Both the position numbers and the translations under genes were made by a program. Source: Saccharomycopsis phalli (Eukaryota; Ascomycota; Saccharomycetes; Ascoideales; Saccharomycopsidaceae). Taken from it: a DNA stretch of 64,000 bases. The notes beneath the pieces were generated by a model. That model saw nothing but the letters and a program-made list of their open reading frames with translations. It had not been told where the DNA came from and did not search any database. Of the stretch, positions 54,992-64,000 are shown piece after piece. The stretch spans positions 868,001-932,000 of the forward strand of contig CP073217.1 of NCBI GenBank assembly GCA_020342235.1. Reading direction: 5' to 3'. Positions within the stretch are counted from its first letter, which is position 1. Every line of letters begins with the position of its first letter.

Positions 54992-57211
54992 CTATTTTTT
55001 GGCCGGGTTTTGGAATGGCTTGCTCAACTTCTTTTTGGTAAGCATGGTGACATCATTATCAAAAGATACAATAATGTCTTTGTCGGTGCCGAATCGAAAG
55101 TTGTCACCAGTAATCTCCAGATTGTACCGCTTGATCAAGTACGGCTCCTTGTCGCCACGAAGTGCCTTCTTGAAGTTCCATCGAATGACATATGGTCCCG
55201 ACGACGTGACCATCGACGTCTCCTTGGTATCAATACCCGTATTGAACCGCGCAATCGTGAAATTCAACGGCGCACCAGTCTCGTTTTGCATAATCGCAGC
55301 ATGCTGTGGCAAAAGCTGTAAGACCTTTGGTTGTGGCTTGGTGTCCTTGCTGAATGACGCCTGGAAACCTGTACGGCCCTCATTCTTGCCCTCCCGGATC
55401 TTCACATCAATAAGCAATAAGTAGGACTTGCACGTCGCCAAGACCCATTTCCCGTCCGGAGAAACGTCCAACCCAATAATCGGATGGCCCATACCCATCA
55501 ACCGGGTCTTTGCACGGATACCAACCCGGTCAAACAACTTCACCACTCCGTCCTTTTGGGCAACTGCTATTCCTCCAGAAGCTGTTGTTGCTAATGCAGT
55601 GTGATTTTGGTTCGTGGCATACAGCATGCATTCAGACTCGACCAACTTGTTGTGTGAAGAGAGCCGCGGATCGATTTTGAACAACCCGTTATTGCTCACA
55701 CCCAAAAATGTTTGTTCGGCAGTCATCTGGCCAAACTTCTGTCCCTGGGAAAACTGCACCACATCAAGATCAACATTGTCCTTGCTAACCCCATATTCTT
55801 CCACAACTTTACCCTTGGTCAAGTCCAACTTGTACAAGTTGGACAATTTCTGTGCGTCCTGGATCACCAACGCACTGTCCTTCTCATGCAACATGACCTT
55901 GTCTGGATTAATCGACGCACCCTTGAGGTTCTTTACGCCCTCAATGGCCGCATAAAACTCCAACCCTTCATCGTCGGTCTGTGACTTGAACACTCCAATC
56001 TTCGACCCACGAACAACGTACGATCGATCGTTCAAGTATGACACCGACAATTCCTTGTTTCTTTCGTTGTCCTTGGCAAATTTCGCCGCTGCGTTGTCCT
56101 CATCCTCATCATCGGACTTTTCATATATCTTCTTGGTTTCTTCCTCTTCTTCCTCCTCTTCCACCTCCTCAATGTCACTATCATCTCCCACGGACGGATC
56201 ATCAAGATTAATGTCACTAAACTGGTTAATCAAAAAGTCCTGGTCCTCGCTCTTCACTTTACCCCATTTGCTTTTGTTGGTTGACTCCCACAACGACACA
56301 ATAAAGTGCGTCTGGAATTCCGACAACACCTCAAAATCCTCAAATTTAAAGAGGAATGTTTGCTCACACTCACCAGACATGTAGTTATACAAGAAACTGA
56401 GCGTGTCATAGTTGAACGTAGGACTGAGCTCCTGGGATATAACTGCCAGGTGAACAAACTTGCCATCACCATGCGCCACCAAATGATAAACCCACAGATC
56501 TGACTTGATGATAGATGCCTCTGCGTCTTTGGTGCGTAAAATAAACGTCACCAGGTCCGGATTGAACTCGTAGATCGAACACTTTGTGGTGCTGACTTCC
56601 TCCCCTTCGGGAGGCTCTAGAGCATCATCAAACACGTCGCTCTCATCACTGTCAGATACAAACAACGCCTCTTCCAAGACTTCCTTGGAAGGATCAAACT
56701 TGAACTCGTCAAGCGCGTCCTCGTCGAGATTCAGCGAAGATTTGCTGTACTTGATCTCGTACTCATAGCGATAGATCGAGTCCATAAAGTTCTGGATAAG
56801 CCCCTCATCCACAGTGACATCGCACACAAACGCAAACTTGTCACCCTCATCGCCCGACACATCCTTCCATACAATAATCGTGTTCCCATCGCTGTTCATT
56901 GATTTGTAGAAGCAAAGCTCCTCGTGGATAAGAAACGTCCGTTCGTCCGACGATTCAAGCTCATCAAGTAGCGCATCATCATTCTCTTCGTCCTTGAACC
57001 GTTCCTGGCCTTCTTGATATGCCTTGTGGATCACAAGTTGGTAGTGGAACGGGTTTGTAGTTTGCCTGATACTGGCCACTGCGTCACTATACAAACACTC
57101 GGACTCGGACTTTGGGGACCCCGGGGTTCGAAACAAAATAAGCTGGCCAGACGGGATGGAGGCTAGCTCATCTTTTTGAGCAGACCCAAGCATTCGTTTC
57201 AAGATATTCAT
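54992..57211 (-). CDS. VID27: Vid27-family protein
   Basis: A 739-residue Vid27 protein, a conserved fungal/plant family linked in yeast to vacuole import and degradation of gluconeogenic enzymes. The N-terminus MNILKRMLGS and a PH-like first half (about 20-340) are seen. A highly acidic stretch follows (about 355-395, IEEVEEEEEEEE). The C-terminal beta-propeller (about 400-720) has LSVSYLNDRSYVVRGSKIGVF, TFLGVSNNGLFKIDPR and GMGHPIIGLDVSPDGKWVLATCKSYLLLIDV, the best-conserved Vid27 block. The frame is open upstream to 57334, but the ATG at 57211 gives the family N-terminus and leaves a 98-bp promoter shared with RRG9. Confidence 0.93.
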   Translation of the reverse strand: MNILKRMLGSAQKDELASIPSGQLILFRTPGSPKSESECLYSDAVASIRQTTNPFHYQLVIHKAYQEGQERFKDEENDDALLDELESSDERTFLIHEELCFYKSMNSDGNTIIVWKDVSGDEGDKFAFVCDVTVDEGLIQNFMDSIYRYEYEIKYSKSSLNLDEDALDEFKFDPSKEVLEEALFVSDSDESDVFDDALEPPEGEEVSTTKCSIYEFNPDLVTFILRTKDAEASIIKSDLWVYHLVAHGDGKFVHLAVISQELSPTFNYDTLSFLYNYMSGECEQTFLFKFEDFEVLSEFQTHFIVSLWESTNKSKWGKVKSEDQDFLINQFSDINLDDPSVGDDSDIEEVEEEEEEEETKKIYEKSDDEDEDNAAAKFAKDNERNKELSVSYLNDRSYVVRGSKIGVFKSQTDDEGLEFYAAIEGVKNLKGASINPDKVMLHEKDSALVIQDAQKLSNLYKLDLTKGKVVEEYGVSKDNVDLDVVQFSQGQKFGQMTAEQTFLGVSNNGLFKIDPRLSSHNKLVESECMLYATNQNHTALATTASGGIAVAQKDGVVKLFDRVGIRAKTRLMGMGHPIIGLDVSPDGKWVLATCKSYLLLIDVKIREGKNEGRTGFQASFSKDTKPQPKVLQLLPQHAAIMQNETGAPLNFTIARFNTGIDTKETSMVTSSGPYVIRWNFKKALRGDKEPYLIKRYNLEITGDNFRFGTDKDIIVSFDNDVTMLTKKKLSKPFQNPAKK

Positions 57212-57264
57212 GTTGCCACCTTGTTTACATTTTTTGTTTATACAAAATATAAATCCACCAGCGA

Positions 57265-57272
57265 CCGGGTAA
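57265..57272. promoter_or_regulatory. Reb1-type site in the VID27-RRG9 promoter
   Basis: CCGGGTAA, 53 bp from the VID27 start and 37 bp from the RRG9 start, next to an A-rich tract (57281-57291). Confidence 0.65.
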
Positions 57273-57309
57273 TGTTCGATAAAAAAAAAATCAAGGCATC
57301 TCACCAGAC

Positions 57310-57948
57310 ATGAGTAGAATATGGACGGGTCCAATTTGTAGAGGGATCCATACGAGCAGGGTTTTATATAAATCGAATAAGATATTCAAGAAGAAGGAAC
57401 CGGAGACCAGGCAATCTGATATACCCAAGAAGCTTGATAAGATATCCATAGTCAACGCTATCAAGGTGGGAAAGCAGGACAAGAAGGAACTATTCAGGGA
57501 CGAAAATGTGCCAGACTGGAAGAAGCAGAAGGTGGCATTGAAACATAAATTCGCCGGAGGCGCTTGGAATCCGCCCAAGAAATTGTCACGTGAAGAGATG
57601 GAGTCGGTGCGGCTCTTGAAGCAACTGATGCCATTTGTGAACAACACACAGATATCTGAGCATTTCAAGGTTTCACCCGAGGCAATACGGCGGATCTTGA
57701 AGTCTAATTGGGAGCCCCGGGACTTTGAGGAGGAGGAGAAGGTGCAGGAGCGCTGGAAGAGACGAGGAGAGCGTATTAATGAAATGAGGGAAGTTGATTC
57801 GGATAAGAATAGCAATGGGCAGTATGCGAAGCAGGATAAAGGTCCTGCTCGAATGCAGTTTATGAGTGAAAAGGATAAGAGGACCCGGGTGATTCGACGA
57901 AAAGGTGGGGCACGGAAGATTAAAAAGCTTGGTCTGATGGAGTTTTAA
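57310..57948 (+). CDS. RRG9: Mitochondrial Rrg9 (neugrin-like)
   Basis: A 212-residue protein needed in yeast for respiratory growth and mitochondrial genome maintenance. The N-terminus (MSRIWTGPICRGIHTSRVLYKSNK) is a good mitochondrial presequence. The neugrin/Rrg9 core has VPDWKKQKVALKHKF, GAWNPPKKLSREEMESVRLLK, a helix-turn-helix-like ISEHFKVSPEAIRRILKS (about 117-134) and VQERWKRRGERI. The C-terminus is basic. Divergent from VID27. Confidence 0.9.
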   Translation: MSRIWTGPICRGIHTSRVLYKSNKIFKKKEPETRQSDIPKKLDKISIVNAIKVGKQDKKELFRDENVPDWKKQKVALKHKFAGGAWNPPKKLSREEMESVRLLKQLMPFVNNTQISEHFKVSPEAIRRILKSNWEPRDFEEEEKVQERWKRRGERINEMREVDSDKNSNGQYAKQDKGPARMQFMSEKDKRTRVIRRKGGARKIKKLGLMEF

Positions 57949-58099
57949 TTACATGGAAAAGTCTTTCAAGTCTGACTGACGGATTTGTATATTATTCTTG
58001 TATAAAGCTAATGAAGTTATGTAAAGTATTAAAAAATTATAAGGGTAAGTATCAAGCAATGAAACGGAGGCTGTTTAGCATCCGTCAATATGGTATTAC

Positions 58100-58330
58100 G
58101 TGAATCTAGCATTACTATAAATCTGACATTACCATGAATCTAGCATTATAAATCAGATATTACTATAAATCTAGCATTATTATAAATCAGATATTACTAT
58201 AAATCTAGCATTACTATAAATCTAGAAATGATCATAGAACTAGCAATTACCATAGATCTAGCAATTACCGTTACACAAACCGGACAATTATCGTCATATA
58301 AACCAGAATTACCGTTACATAATCATTGCA
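58100..58330. repeat. 17-bp minisatellite between RRG9 and RIO2
   Basis: Seven or more degenerate copies of TTACTATAAATCTAGCA, grading into AATTACCGTTACATAAACC-like units. It lies between the two 3' ends. Confidence 0.8.
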
Positions 58331-58354
58331 ACTACCCACCTCCCTCATGTTGAA

Positions 58355-59566
58355 TCAGTTCTCATCCAAAATGTAATTGCCCAATTTATCAACCTTTAAA
58401 TTCTCGTCGCCGTTTTGCAAAGCCTCGATGATTTTTTCATTTTCCTCCTCCTCCTCTTCCTCTTCTTCATAATCAGACTCGTACTCACTTGATTCCTCCT
58501 CTTCCTCCTCTTCATTCTCGTCATATTCCTCAATCTCCATTTCTCGCATTTGCTTCATGGCATCCTCAAACACAGAGTCTCTTCCTGTAGTGTGCCGCTT
58601 GTACCCTGAGGCCATGAGAAGCTGGTCCAACTTCTCGACACGATGCAAATCCCGCTTAAACTCGGGATACGCGTGCCGGAACCCGCTTCCAAACCCACTC
58701 TCGTCCAATATCAACGGGTCCTTCTTCGGCTGGTAGTTGAATCGTCGCTTAAAAAACCGCCGGATACACTCGACGTCACGCTTAAAGTATTCCTCGGCCT
58801 CAGGATGGTCAATGGAGATACTCTGGGGGAAATCCAACACCACAAACTCGGCTTCCTGGCTGGCCATGATGTTGAACTCGTTGAAATCGCAGTGGATGAG
58901 TCCATAGTTGGCCAACTGCACTATAAAGCACATGAGGTCGCTGTAGAGTTTCTTGTAGTCGTCGCACAGGTACAACTTCGTCATCGGATCGCCCTTGATC
59001 TTCTCCATCAAGATACAGTGCCGCGAGTAGTCATACGGCTGCGGAACCTTGAATCCGTGCTGGTGGAGCATGCTCAAAAATTGGTACTCCTTGTTGGCAG
59101 CGACCTTGGACAAATACATCCAGCTGCCACCAACATTACGTTTGAGATAGTCCCGCTTGGACTTGACTGCCCGAAACGATGTCCGGCCAAGCCGGTGGAT
59201 CTTGAGGATCTTCTCGATCTTGTGTGAGTCCATCGCCAGGTAAATATCCGACTCTTTCCCGACACCTACAGTGGTGCCGATACCCACCATCGTACCACGT
59301 TTCACCATCGATTTGAACGCAAGGTAGTCGTGCCCGCTGTAGGTCAATTTGTACCCGTCATATTTGGCGTTTCGCACCTTGGTAATAAGCCGGTGCTTGG
59401 CCAAATTGGCGATACATCTTCCCGTGGCACCAGGATTCACTCTGCTGCTCAGCAGAATAAGCGACGTCGGAACTAGCTCGTGGTTCTTGCTCCCGCCCTC
59501 TACAGCCTCCAAGACTTTCCAGTCCTCGGGGGACAAGTATCGCATTTGCGTGGTGTCGACCTTCAT
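58355..59566 (-). CDS. RIO2: Atypical protein kinase/ATPase Rio2
   Basis: A 403-residue 40S-maturation factor. An N-terminal winged helix (about 1-90) is followed by the RIO kinase domain. It has the nucleotide loop GVGKESDIYL (101-110) and catalytic Lys122 in KILKIHRLGR. It also has RNVGGSWMYLSKVAANKEYQFL, catalytic HCDFNEFN (Asp227) and the metal-binding LDFPQS (Asp245). The C-terminal tail is extremely acidic (EEEEEEESSEYESDYEEEEEEEEENE), as in other Rio2 proteins. Rio2 drives late cytoplasmic pre-40S steps and 18S rRNA maturation. All catalytic residues are present. Confidence 0.96.
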   Translation of the reverse strand: MKVDTTQMRYLSPEDWKVLEAVEGGSKNHELVPTSLILLSSRVNPGATGRCIANLAKHRLITKVRNAKYDGYKLTYSGHDYLAFKSMVKRGTMVGIGTTVGVGKESDIYLAMDSHKIEKILKIHRLGRTSFRAVKSKRDYLKRNVGGSWMYLSKVAANKEYQFLSMLHQHGFKVPQPYDYSRHCILMEKIKGDPMTKLYLCDDYKKLYSDLMCFIVQLANYGLIHCDFNEFNIMASQEAEFVVLDFPQSISIDHPEAEEYFKRDVECIRRFFKRRFNYQPKKDPLILDESGFGSGFRHAYPEFKRDLHRVEKLDQLLMASGYKRHTTGRDSVFEDAMKQMREMEIEEYDENEEEEEEESSEYESDYEEEEEEEEENEKIIEALQNGDENLKVDKLGNYILDEN

Positions 59567-60365
59567 TGTTGAAGAAGAGCAGTGGAAAATTTGAAGAGAT
59601 GCCGCATTCAGGTACGTGGTTATGCAGGATTGACATTGGGCAGTACATGTGATTTGGAATTGTTTATCTTAGCTGGGTTGATGGTGTCTAAATGGATTAT
59701 ATTAGCTAGGAAAAGACTTGTTTTAGTGGTTCATCTCAGATAAGGCAAGGATTTGCCAATGGTTTCTCTTGGCTAGGACAAGGCTAGACTAATTGCGTCT
59801 CTAGTTTATTTCCACTGGTACTATAGCACATTTTACATTTGGTTTAAAAGGCAGCTCCTACTCATTGTCAAGACTAGTCCTTTGATTTTTGTTGCCATTT
59901 CCCTCTCTTTTATCCTGGAATCATAATCCATAAAAAGGCTCTTGCTAGGATAAAGAGCCGTTTACCGTATTTACATAAATAGGCCTTTTTACCTTACTGT
60001 AGCAAATACACCTATTTACCAACTCATATCTTGCAATATTACACATCTCAATGTATCTTAGTATATTTTCAGATTCAAAGTATTTCCACAAGACATTTAC
60101 AATGTATTCATGACAACTTTACCGTAGCTAGTGCTGTATAGTATCGTAATATTCATTTCAATCACCAATATCGTGCACCCAATTCTTTATTTTATCATAT
60201 TCTTGTCATGTTCTCACCACCACATTCCTATTATATTCTCATCACCTCGACACACCTCGATACTCTCCATTTCAAACATACCCCAATCACATTCCTCTCG
60301 CTACTCAACCACATCCTTCCACTACTCAATCATATTCCCCCCACTACTCAATCATATTCCCCCCA
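59567..60365. repeat. Intergenic region with a 21-bp repeat
   Basis: At 60300-60372 about four copies of CCACTACTCAATCATATTCC occur, the last reaching the OST4 stop. An inverted repeat GGCTCTT/AAGAGCC lies at about 59937-59960. No gene is visible. Confidence 0.75.
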
Positions 60366-60482
60366 CTACTCAATTTTAGACGCCCGAGTATTGGAAGAAA
60401 TAAAATGAAACACCAAGATCAAGCCAAACGACATTAATCCCAAGAAAATCGCCAAACTGTTCAATTGACCGTCACTAATCAT
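60366..60482 (-). CDS. OST4: Oligosaccharyltransferase subunit Ost4 (38 residues)
   Basis: A 38-residue membrane peptide starting MISDGQLNSLAIF, nearly identical at its start to yeast Ost4 (MISDEQLNSLAI, by memory). One membrane helix (about 10-29, SLAIFLGLMSFGLILVFHFI) is followed by a short polar tail. Ost4 holds Stt3 and Ost3/Ost6 together in the ER oligosaccharyltransferase. The frame runs from the ATG at 60482 to TAG at 60366-60368. Yeast Ost4 is 36 residues, so the length fits. It lies 91 bp downstream of the ATP15 stop on the same strand. Confidence 0.93.
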   Translation of the reverse strand: MISDGQLNSLAIFLGLMSFGLILVFHFISSNTRASKIE

Positions 60483-60573
60483 CCTGCTTTGCACCACGTT
60501 TACTTTTCAAATGAAAATTACTACACCCACACGTGACTACACATAGCTGCAATACATACATTTATTGGCACAA

Positions 60574-60981
60574 TTATTTACCAAGACTCAAGGCTTCAAG
60601 AGGGCCAGTTTCACCCTTGGTGATTCTAGCGGCTTTGACTTCAGAAGCACCACGCTTTTCAGCAGCAACTTTCAAATCATCCTTCAAGACTGCACGAACA
60701 GTTCTAGAGGAAATAGCAATGTATTTGTTAAAGCTAACGTTAGTAACAGGTCGCTGACAATCGACAATTCGAATATTGACACAGTTTGGTGCCTTTATAC
60801 TGCCTTTTCGTGTTGCCAATTGGCCATGGCGTACGCGGCAATCCCGCAATATACACCACAACCAGGGTGAAAACACAACTAGCAAAAAACACACTCGTAA
60901 ACTCCCAACGCGTCATCATACACTCTGCCGTCTTAATTGCGTATCCACTTACGAAAAACCAGCTTTTCTCCAGGCAGACAT
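60574..60981 (-). CDS. ATP15: F1 ATP synthase epsilon subunit, two exons
   Basis: Exon 1 is 60981-60953 (29 nt, MSAWRKAGFS) and exon 2 is 60733-60574. The 219-nt intron (60734-60952) has GTAAGT, TACTAAC and GTTAG. The spliced product is 62 residues, the yeast length. It reads MSAWRKAGFSFNKYIAISS onward, with RTVRAVLKDD matching the fungal epsilon subunit of the mitochondrial ATP synthase central stalk. The intron is by far the longest in the window. Divergent from EGH1 across 200 bp. Confidence 0.95.
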
Positions 60982-61181
60982 ATTAGATTGTATCTTGTAA
61001 TTGCACTTTTCCTGAGAAATTTACCGTCGTGGTAGGAGCCCGGCACCGAGTTTCCCGCAGCATGATTGGTCGGCTTGGATGCGTGGCTGGTGATGTGGCT
61101 GGTGTGATGACCGGGGGGTGGATGGCTCATGTGGCTGATGTAGGTCATTGGTTTGGGGGAGAAATTACGCAGTTTCTCATT

Positions 61182-63329
61182 ATGGAATCTTCCCAGTCTC
61201 TTGTCCAAGGGCCGTTGTTGTGTAATGAAAACGGCGACTTTGTCGACACAAACGGCCGGAAGGTCACCTTGAAAGGAATAAACATCGATTCTTCTAGCAA
61301 GCTTCCCAAGACCCCAGACCTTACTAGCTACTCTCCAGCTGATTCGGTGTTTTGGGATGGGGACAATGTCTCGTTTGTCGGGCGGCCGTTCCCGTTGGAG
61401 GAGGCCGAGGAGCATATCCGGCGGATCAAAGGCTGGGGCTACAATGTTATCCGGTATATCATCACCTGGGAAGCGATTGAACATGGCGGTCCTGGGGTGT
61501 ATGACGAGGACTTTATTGAGTATACTGGTGCGGTGCTCGAGATAATCCACAAAGTCGGGGGAATATATGTGTTTTTGGACCCTCACCAGGACGTGTGGTC
61601 GCGTTTCACCGGAGGTAGTGGTGCGCCGTTATGGACGTTGTATGCTGCTGGTTTCGACCCGTCAAAGTTCCACAAGACCCATGGCGCAGTGTTGCATGGC
61701 TTCTATCCCCCTGACCCAGAGGTTTACCCCAAGATGCTCTGGCCGCTGAACTATTACAAGCTTGTGGTGGCTACCATGTTCACTCTCTTCTTTGCCGGAC
61801 GCACGTTTGCTCCAAAGGCTGTGATTAACGGGGTGAATATCCAGGACTATTTACAGAACCACTTTGTTGCGGCGCTCAAGTATCTTGTGGAACGGTTGTA
61901 CAAGACACGGCCCCATTTGTTTGACGAGATGATCTTTGGCTTTGAGACGTTGAACGAGCCAAACCGGGGCTGGTTTGGCGCAACAGACTTCCACACCATT
62001 TCAGAATCACAGCGTCTTCGGGTCTCTGCCACTCCAACGCTTTTCCAGGCTCTTCGTTTGGGAATGGGGTTCTCCGAGACTGTCGACGAGTACAAAATCA
62101 CAATTACCGGCCCACGCAAGACCGGAGCGGTGGTCTTGGATCCCTGTGGCGAAACCGCGTGGCTTGAGACCGACAAGTACGACGATTTATACGGATTCAA
62201 GCGTGACCCACAATGGAAGTTGGGCACCTGTCTTTGGGCGCAGCATGGTCTCTGGGACGTTTCCCAAGGCACGGTGTTGGACGAGTCGTTTTTCTCGGTG
62301 CACCGCGAGACCGGTGTCACTTTGGACATGGAGTACTTTATAAACCACAACTTTGTGGAGTTTTTTGCCAAGATCAGGGACGCCATCCGTAAAGTGAAGC
62401 ACGACATGTACATCTTGTTGCATCCCCCGGTGTTGGAAAAGCCGCCAAAGCTACTTGGCACCGAGTATATCGACGGCCGGATCATATATGCGCCTCACTA
62501 CTACGACGGGCTCTCTCTTATGATGAAATCGTGGAACCGCACTTACAACGTCGACACCTTGGGGATCATGCGCGGACGGTACCTTAACCCGGTGTTTGCC
62601 ATTGTGTTGGGCGAGACGAATATCCGGAAATGCATTCGGAGCCAGTTCATGGAGATCAAGAAGGAAGGCAGAGAGTACTTGGGGAAGTCGGTGCCAATCA
62701 TCATGACCGAAACCGGTATGCCCTTTGACATGGACGGGAAAAAGGCATACGACGATGGTGATTACGAGTCCCAAACACGGGCCTTGGATGCGCTTTCGTT
62801 TGCCTTGGAGGGTGCCGATATCTCGCACACCTTCTGGTGCTACTGTGCTACAAACACGCACAAATGGGGAGACCAGTGGAACTGTGAGGATTTCAGTTTC
62901 TGGTCCCATCAGGATAAGATCGGCGAGTATGGGGAAATGGACGAGAAACACTTTTCTGCGACCCATGATGGCGTGAGGGCTGCTGGTGCAGTTATACGGC
63001 CATATATTCTAAAGTCCAACGGGCCGGTGGTGTCGTGCGAGTTTGACAGAGAAAAGTGCCGGTTTGAGGTGGAAATCGACTGTCCAGAGGCAGTGCAGAT
63101 ACCCACGGTGATATACTTGCCAGACTACCATTTCCTGTCAAAGAAGACCCAGGAACATTTGCAAGTGATTGTCAGCTCGGGGAACTTTGAGTTTGACCAA
63201 GAAAAGAGTGTTTTGAACTGGTTCCATTCTACTGGGCCGCAGAAGATTGTCATTTCCAACACGCTTAAAAACCAGGCTCTGGCTGCACTGGAACTATGGT
63301 GTAATGTTTTTAGGGGTGTTTTATACTGA
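61182..63329 (+). CDS. EGH1: Ergosteryl-beta-glucosidase (GH5 family)
   Basis: A 715-residue glycoside hydrolase of the YIR007W/Egh1 type, which in yeast cleaves ergosteryl-beta-glucoside. It contains VTLKGINIDSSSKLP (about 28-42), NVIRYIITWEAIEHGGPGVYD, YVFLDPHQDVWSRFTGGSGAPLWTLYAAG, the acid/base region FETLNEPNRGW (about 257) and the nucleophile region PIIMTETGMPFD (about 505-516). These follow the Egh1 order closely. No signal peptide is seen, so it is cytosolic or vacuole-associated. The frame is open upstream with ATGs, but the ATG at 61182 lies just before the conserved start. Confidence 0.94.
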   Translation: MESSQSLVQGPLLCNENGDFVDTNGRKVTLKGINIDSSSKLPKTPDLTSYSPADSVFWDGDNVSFVGRPFPLEEAEEHIRRIKGWGYNVIRYIITWEAIEHGGPGVYDEDFIEYTGAVLEIIHKVGGIYVFLDPHQDVWSRFTGGSGAPLWTLYAAGFDPSKFHKTHGAVLHGFYPPDPEVYPKMLWPLNYYKLVVATMFTLFFAGRTFAPKAVINGVNIQDYLQNHFVAALKYLVERLYKTRPHLFDEMIFGFETLNEPNRGWFGATDFHTISESQRLRVSATPTLFQALRLGMGFSETVDEYKITITGPRKTGAVVLDPCGETAWLETDKYDDLYGFKRDPQWKLGTCLWAQHGLWDVSQGTVLDESFFSVHRETGVTLDMEYFINHNFVEFFAKIRDAIRKVKHDMYILLHPPVLEKPPKLLGTEYIDGRIIYAPHYYDGLSLMMKSWNRTYNVDTLGIMRGRYLNPVFAIVLGETNIRKCIRSQFMEIKKEGREYLGKSVPIIMTETGMPFDMDGKKAYDDGDYESQTRALDALSFALEGADISHTFWCYCATNTHKWGDQWNCEDFSFWSHQDKIGEYGEMDEKHFSATHDGVRAAGAVIRPYILKSNGPVVSCEFDREKCRFEVEIDCPEAVQIPTVIYLPDYHFLSKKTQEHLQVIVSSGNFEFDQEKSVLNWFHSTGPQKIVISNTLKNQALAALELWCNVFRGVLY

Positions 63330-63911
63330 GGGATGCTGAGATGTCACTGTATACTGTAGAGTACCGTTGTCAAAGATATCAAGAGGTCACTGAAGTATAC
63401 TGAAGAGTACTGTTTTTAAGATATTAAGTGGACTATCACGTTGGTTTATGGAAGTTACTTGGGTTTAAATTGGTGGGGATGTTTTTTTAGATATAACAAA
63501 TACAAGTCATGGTAATATTTGTAAAGATGCCATTTTATGACATGCAACAACTGTAAAGATACCATTTTATACTAAATGCTCTATAAAGCAAAAACCACTT
63601 GGATTTCCTCGCAAATCAGACAATTTAAAGAACAAATGAACCGATAATAAACGAAATTGACAATGATTATGAAAACCAGTGATTTTCATATTTACGAGGT
63701 GTAATAATTGTAACGAGACGCCCCACTTCTTGATATCTACATGAACCACATCTTCCCCATTTTGTCTATTCCATCCTGTTTCCCTCCGAGTCTACTACAA
63801 AGAAAACGTTGTGACTTTATCATTGCTAGCCAGACAGAGAATCACCAGGCGAAGCTGTACCATCATACCACGTGACCAGGTTATGTCACCAAGACATTTG
63901 TATTTTAGGGC
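63330..63911. other. Intergenic region before the last gene
   Basis: No gene is visible. TAAAGAT.CCATTTTAT recurs at 63522 and 63555. A CACGTGAC element lies at 63870-63877, about 40 bp before the next ATG. Confidence 0.55.
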
Positions 63912-64000
63912 ATGAGCCAGTTTGTATTTAAACATCCACGAACCCTTGATGAAGAAGAGTCGATTTTCTCGTCTGACAATGGCGAATCTGTTTCTGAAAT
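63912..64000 (+). CDS. 5' end of a gene leaving the window
   Basis: From the ATG at 63912 a frame stays open to the window edge (MSQFVFKHPRTLDEEES then IFSSDNGESVSE). It is acidic and Ser-rich, with a CACGTG element about 40 bp upstream. It is too short to recognise. Confidence 0.5.
   Translation, partial: MSQFVFKHPRTLDEEESIFSSDNGESVSE

Overview
The window is nuclear DNA from a budding yeast (Saccharomycotina). It holds about 34 protein genes, nearly all with clear yeast orthologues, and no recognisable rRNA or tRNA. CUG codons fall at positions expected to be hydrophobic (for example in BRO1 and GYP7), which argues against the CUG-Ser clade. Eight genes carry 11 spliceosomal introns, nine of them only 36-52 nt long. 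In nearly all of them a CTAAC branch site sits 3-7 nt before the 3' AG. This fused branch site/acceptor recalls Yarrowia and related early-branching yeasts; the species itself cannot be named from the sequence.

Bases 1-8500 are accessory DNA. A segmental duplication carries two secreted aspartyl-protease-like genes, and both have Asn where the second catalytic Asp should be. They lie among LINE fragments in both orientations. Two solo LTRs, each with a perfect 5-bp target duplication, have inserted into the LINE part of the two copies at different places.

Bases 8500-20000 hold a kinesin, SNP1 (U1-70K), YRB2, EFM4 and NOT4 as a divergent pair, a MORG1-like WD40 gene, a short-chain dehydrogenase and the Arp2/3 subunit ARPC5. 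A 2.6-kb stretch with only decayed material follows. A second, paralogous kinesin (22605-25100) has eroded nucleotide-switch motifs.

Bases 26000-40000 hold FIS1 (three exons, one of 19 nt), an unrecognised four-exon gene with tiny exons, MNN11 and QCR8 (divergent), BRO1, SES1 and RPL17 (divergent), and an unrecognised protein with several S/T-P sites. Bases 40000-54000 hold a stand-alone cytochrome b5 domain, a small GPI-type wall protein, QRI7 and SUP45 (divergent), GYP7, DSK2, SNX3, HAP5, a peroxiredoxin-like protein without its active-site Cys, and an 81-residue spliced gene. Bases 54000-64000 hold VID27 and RRG9 (divergent), RIO2, a 38-residue OST4, ATP15, EGH1 and the start of one more gene.

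The core genes are housekeeping: splicing, translation and its quality control, respiratory chain, glycosylation and trafficking. Many of their promoters carry a Reb1-type site (TTACCCGG), and five lie in the SNX3-HAP5 promoter. Almost every longer intergenic spacer has its own short tandem repeat with a different unit.
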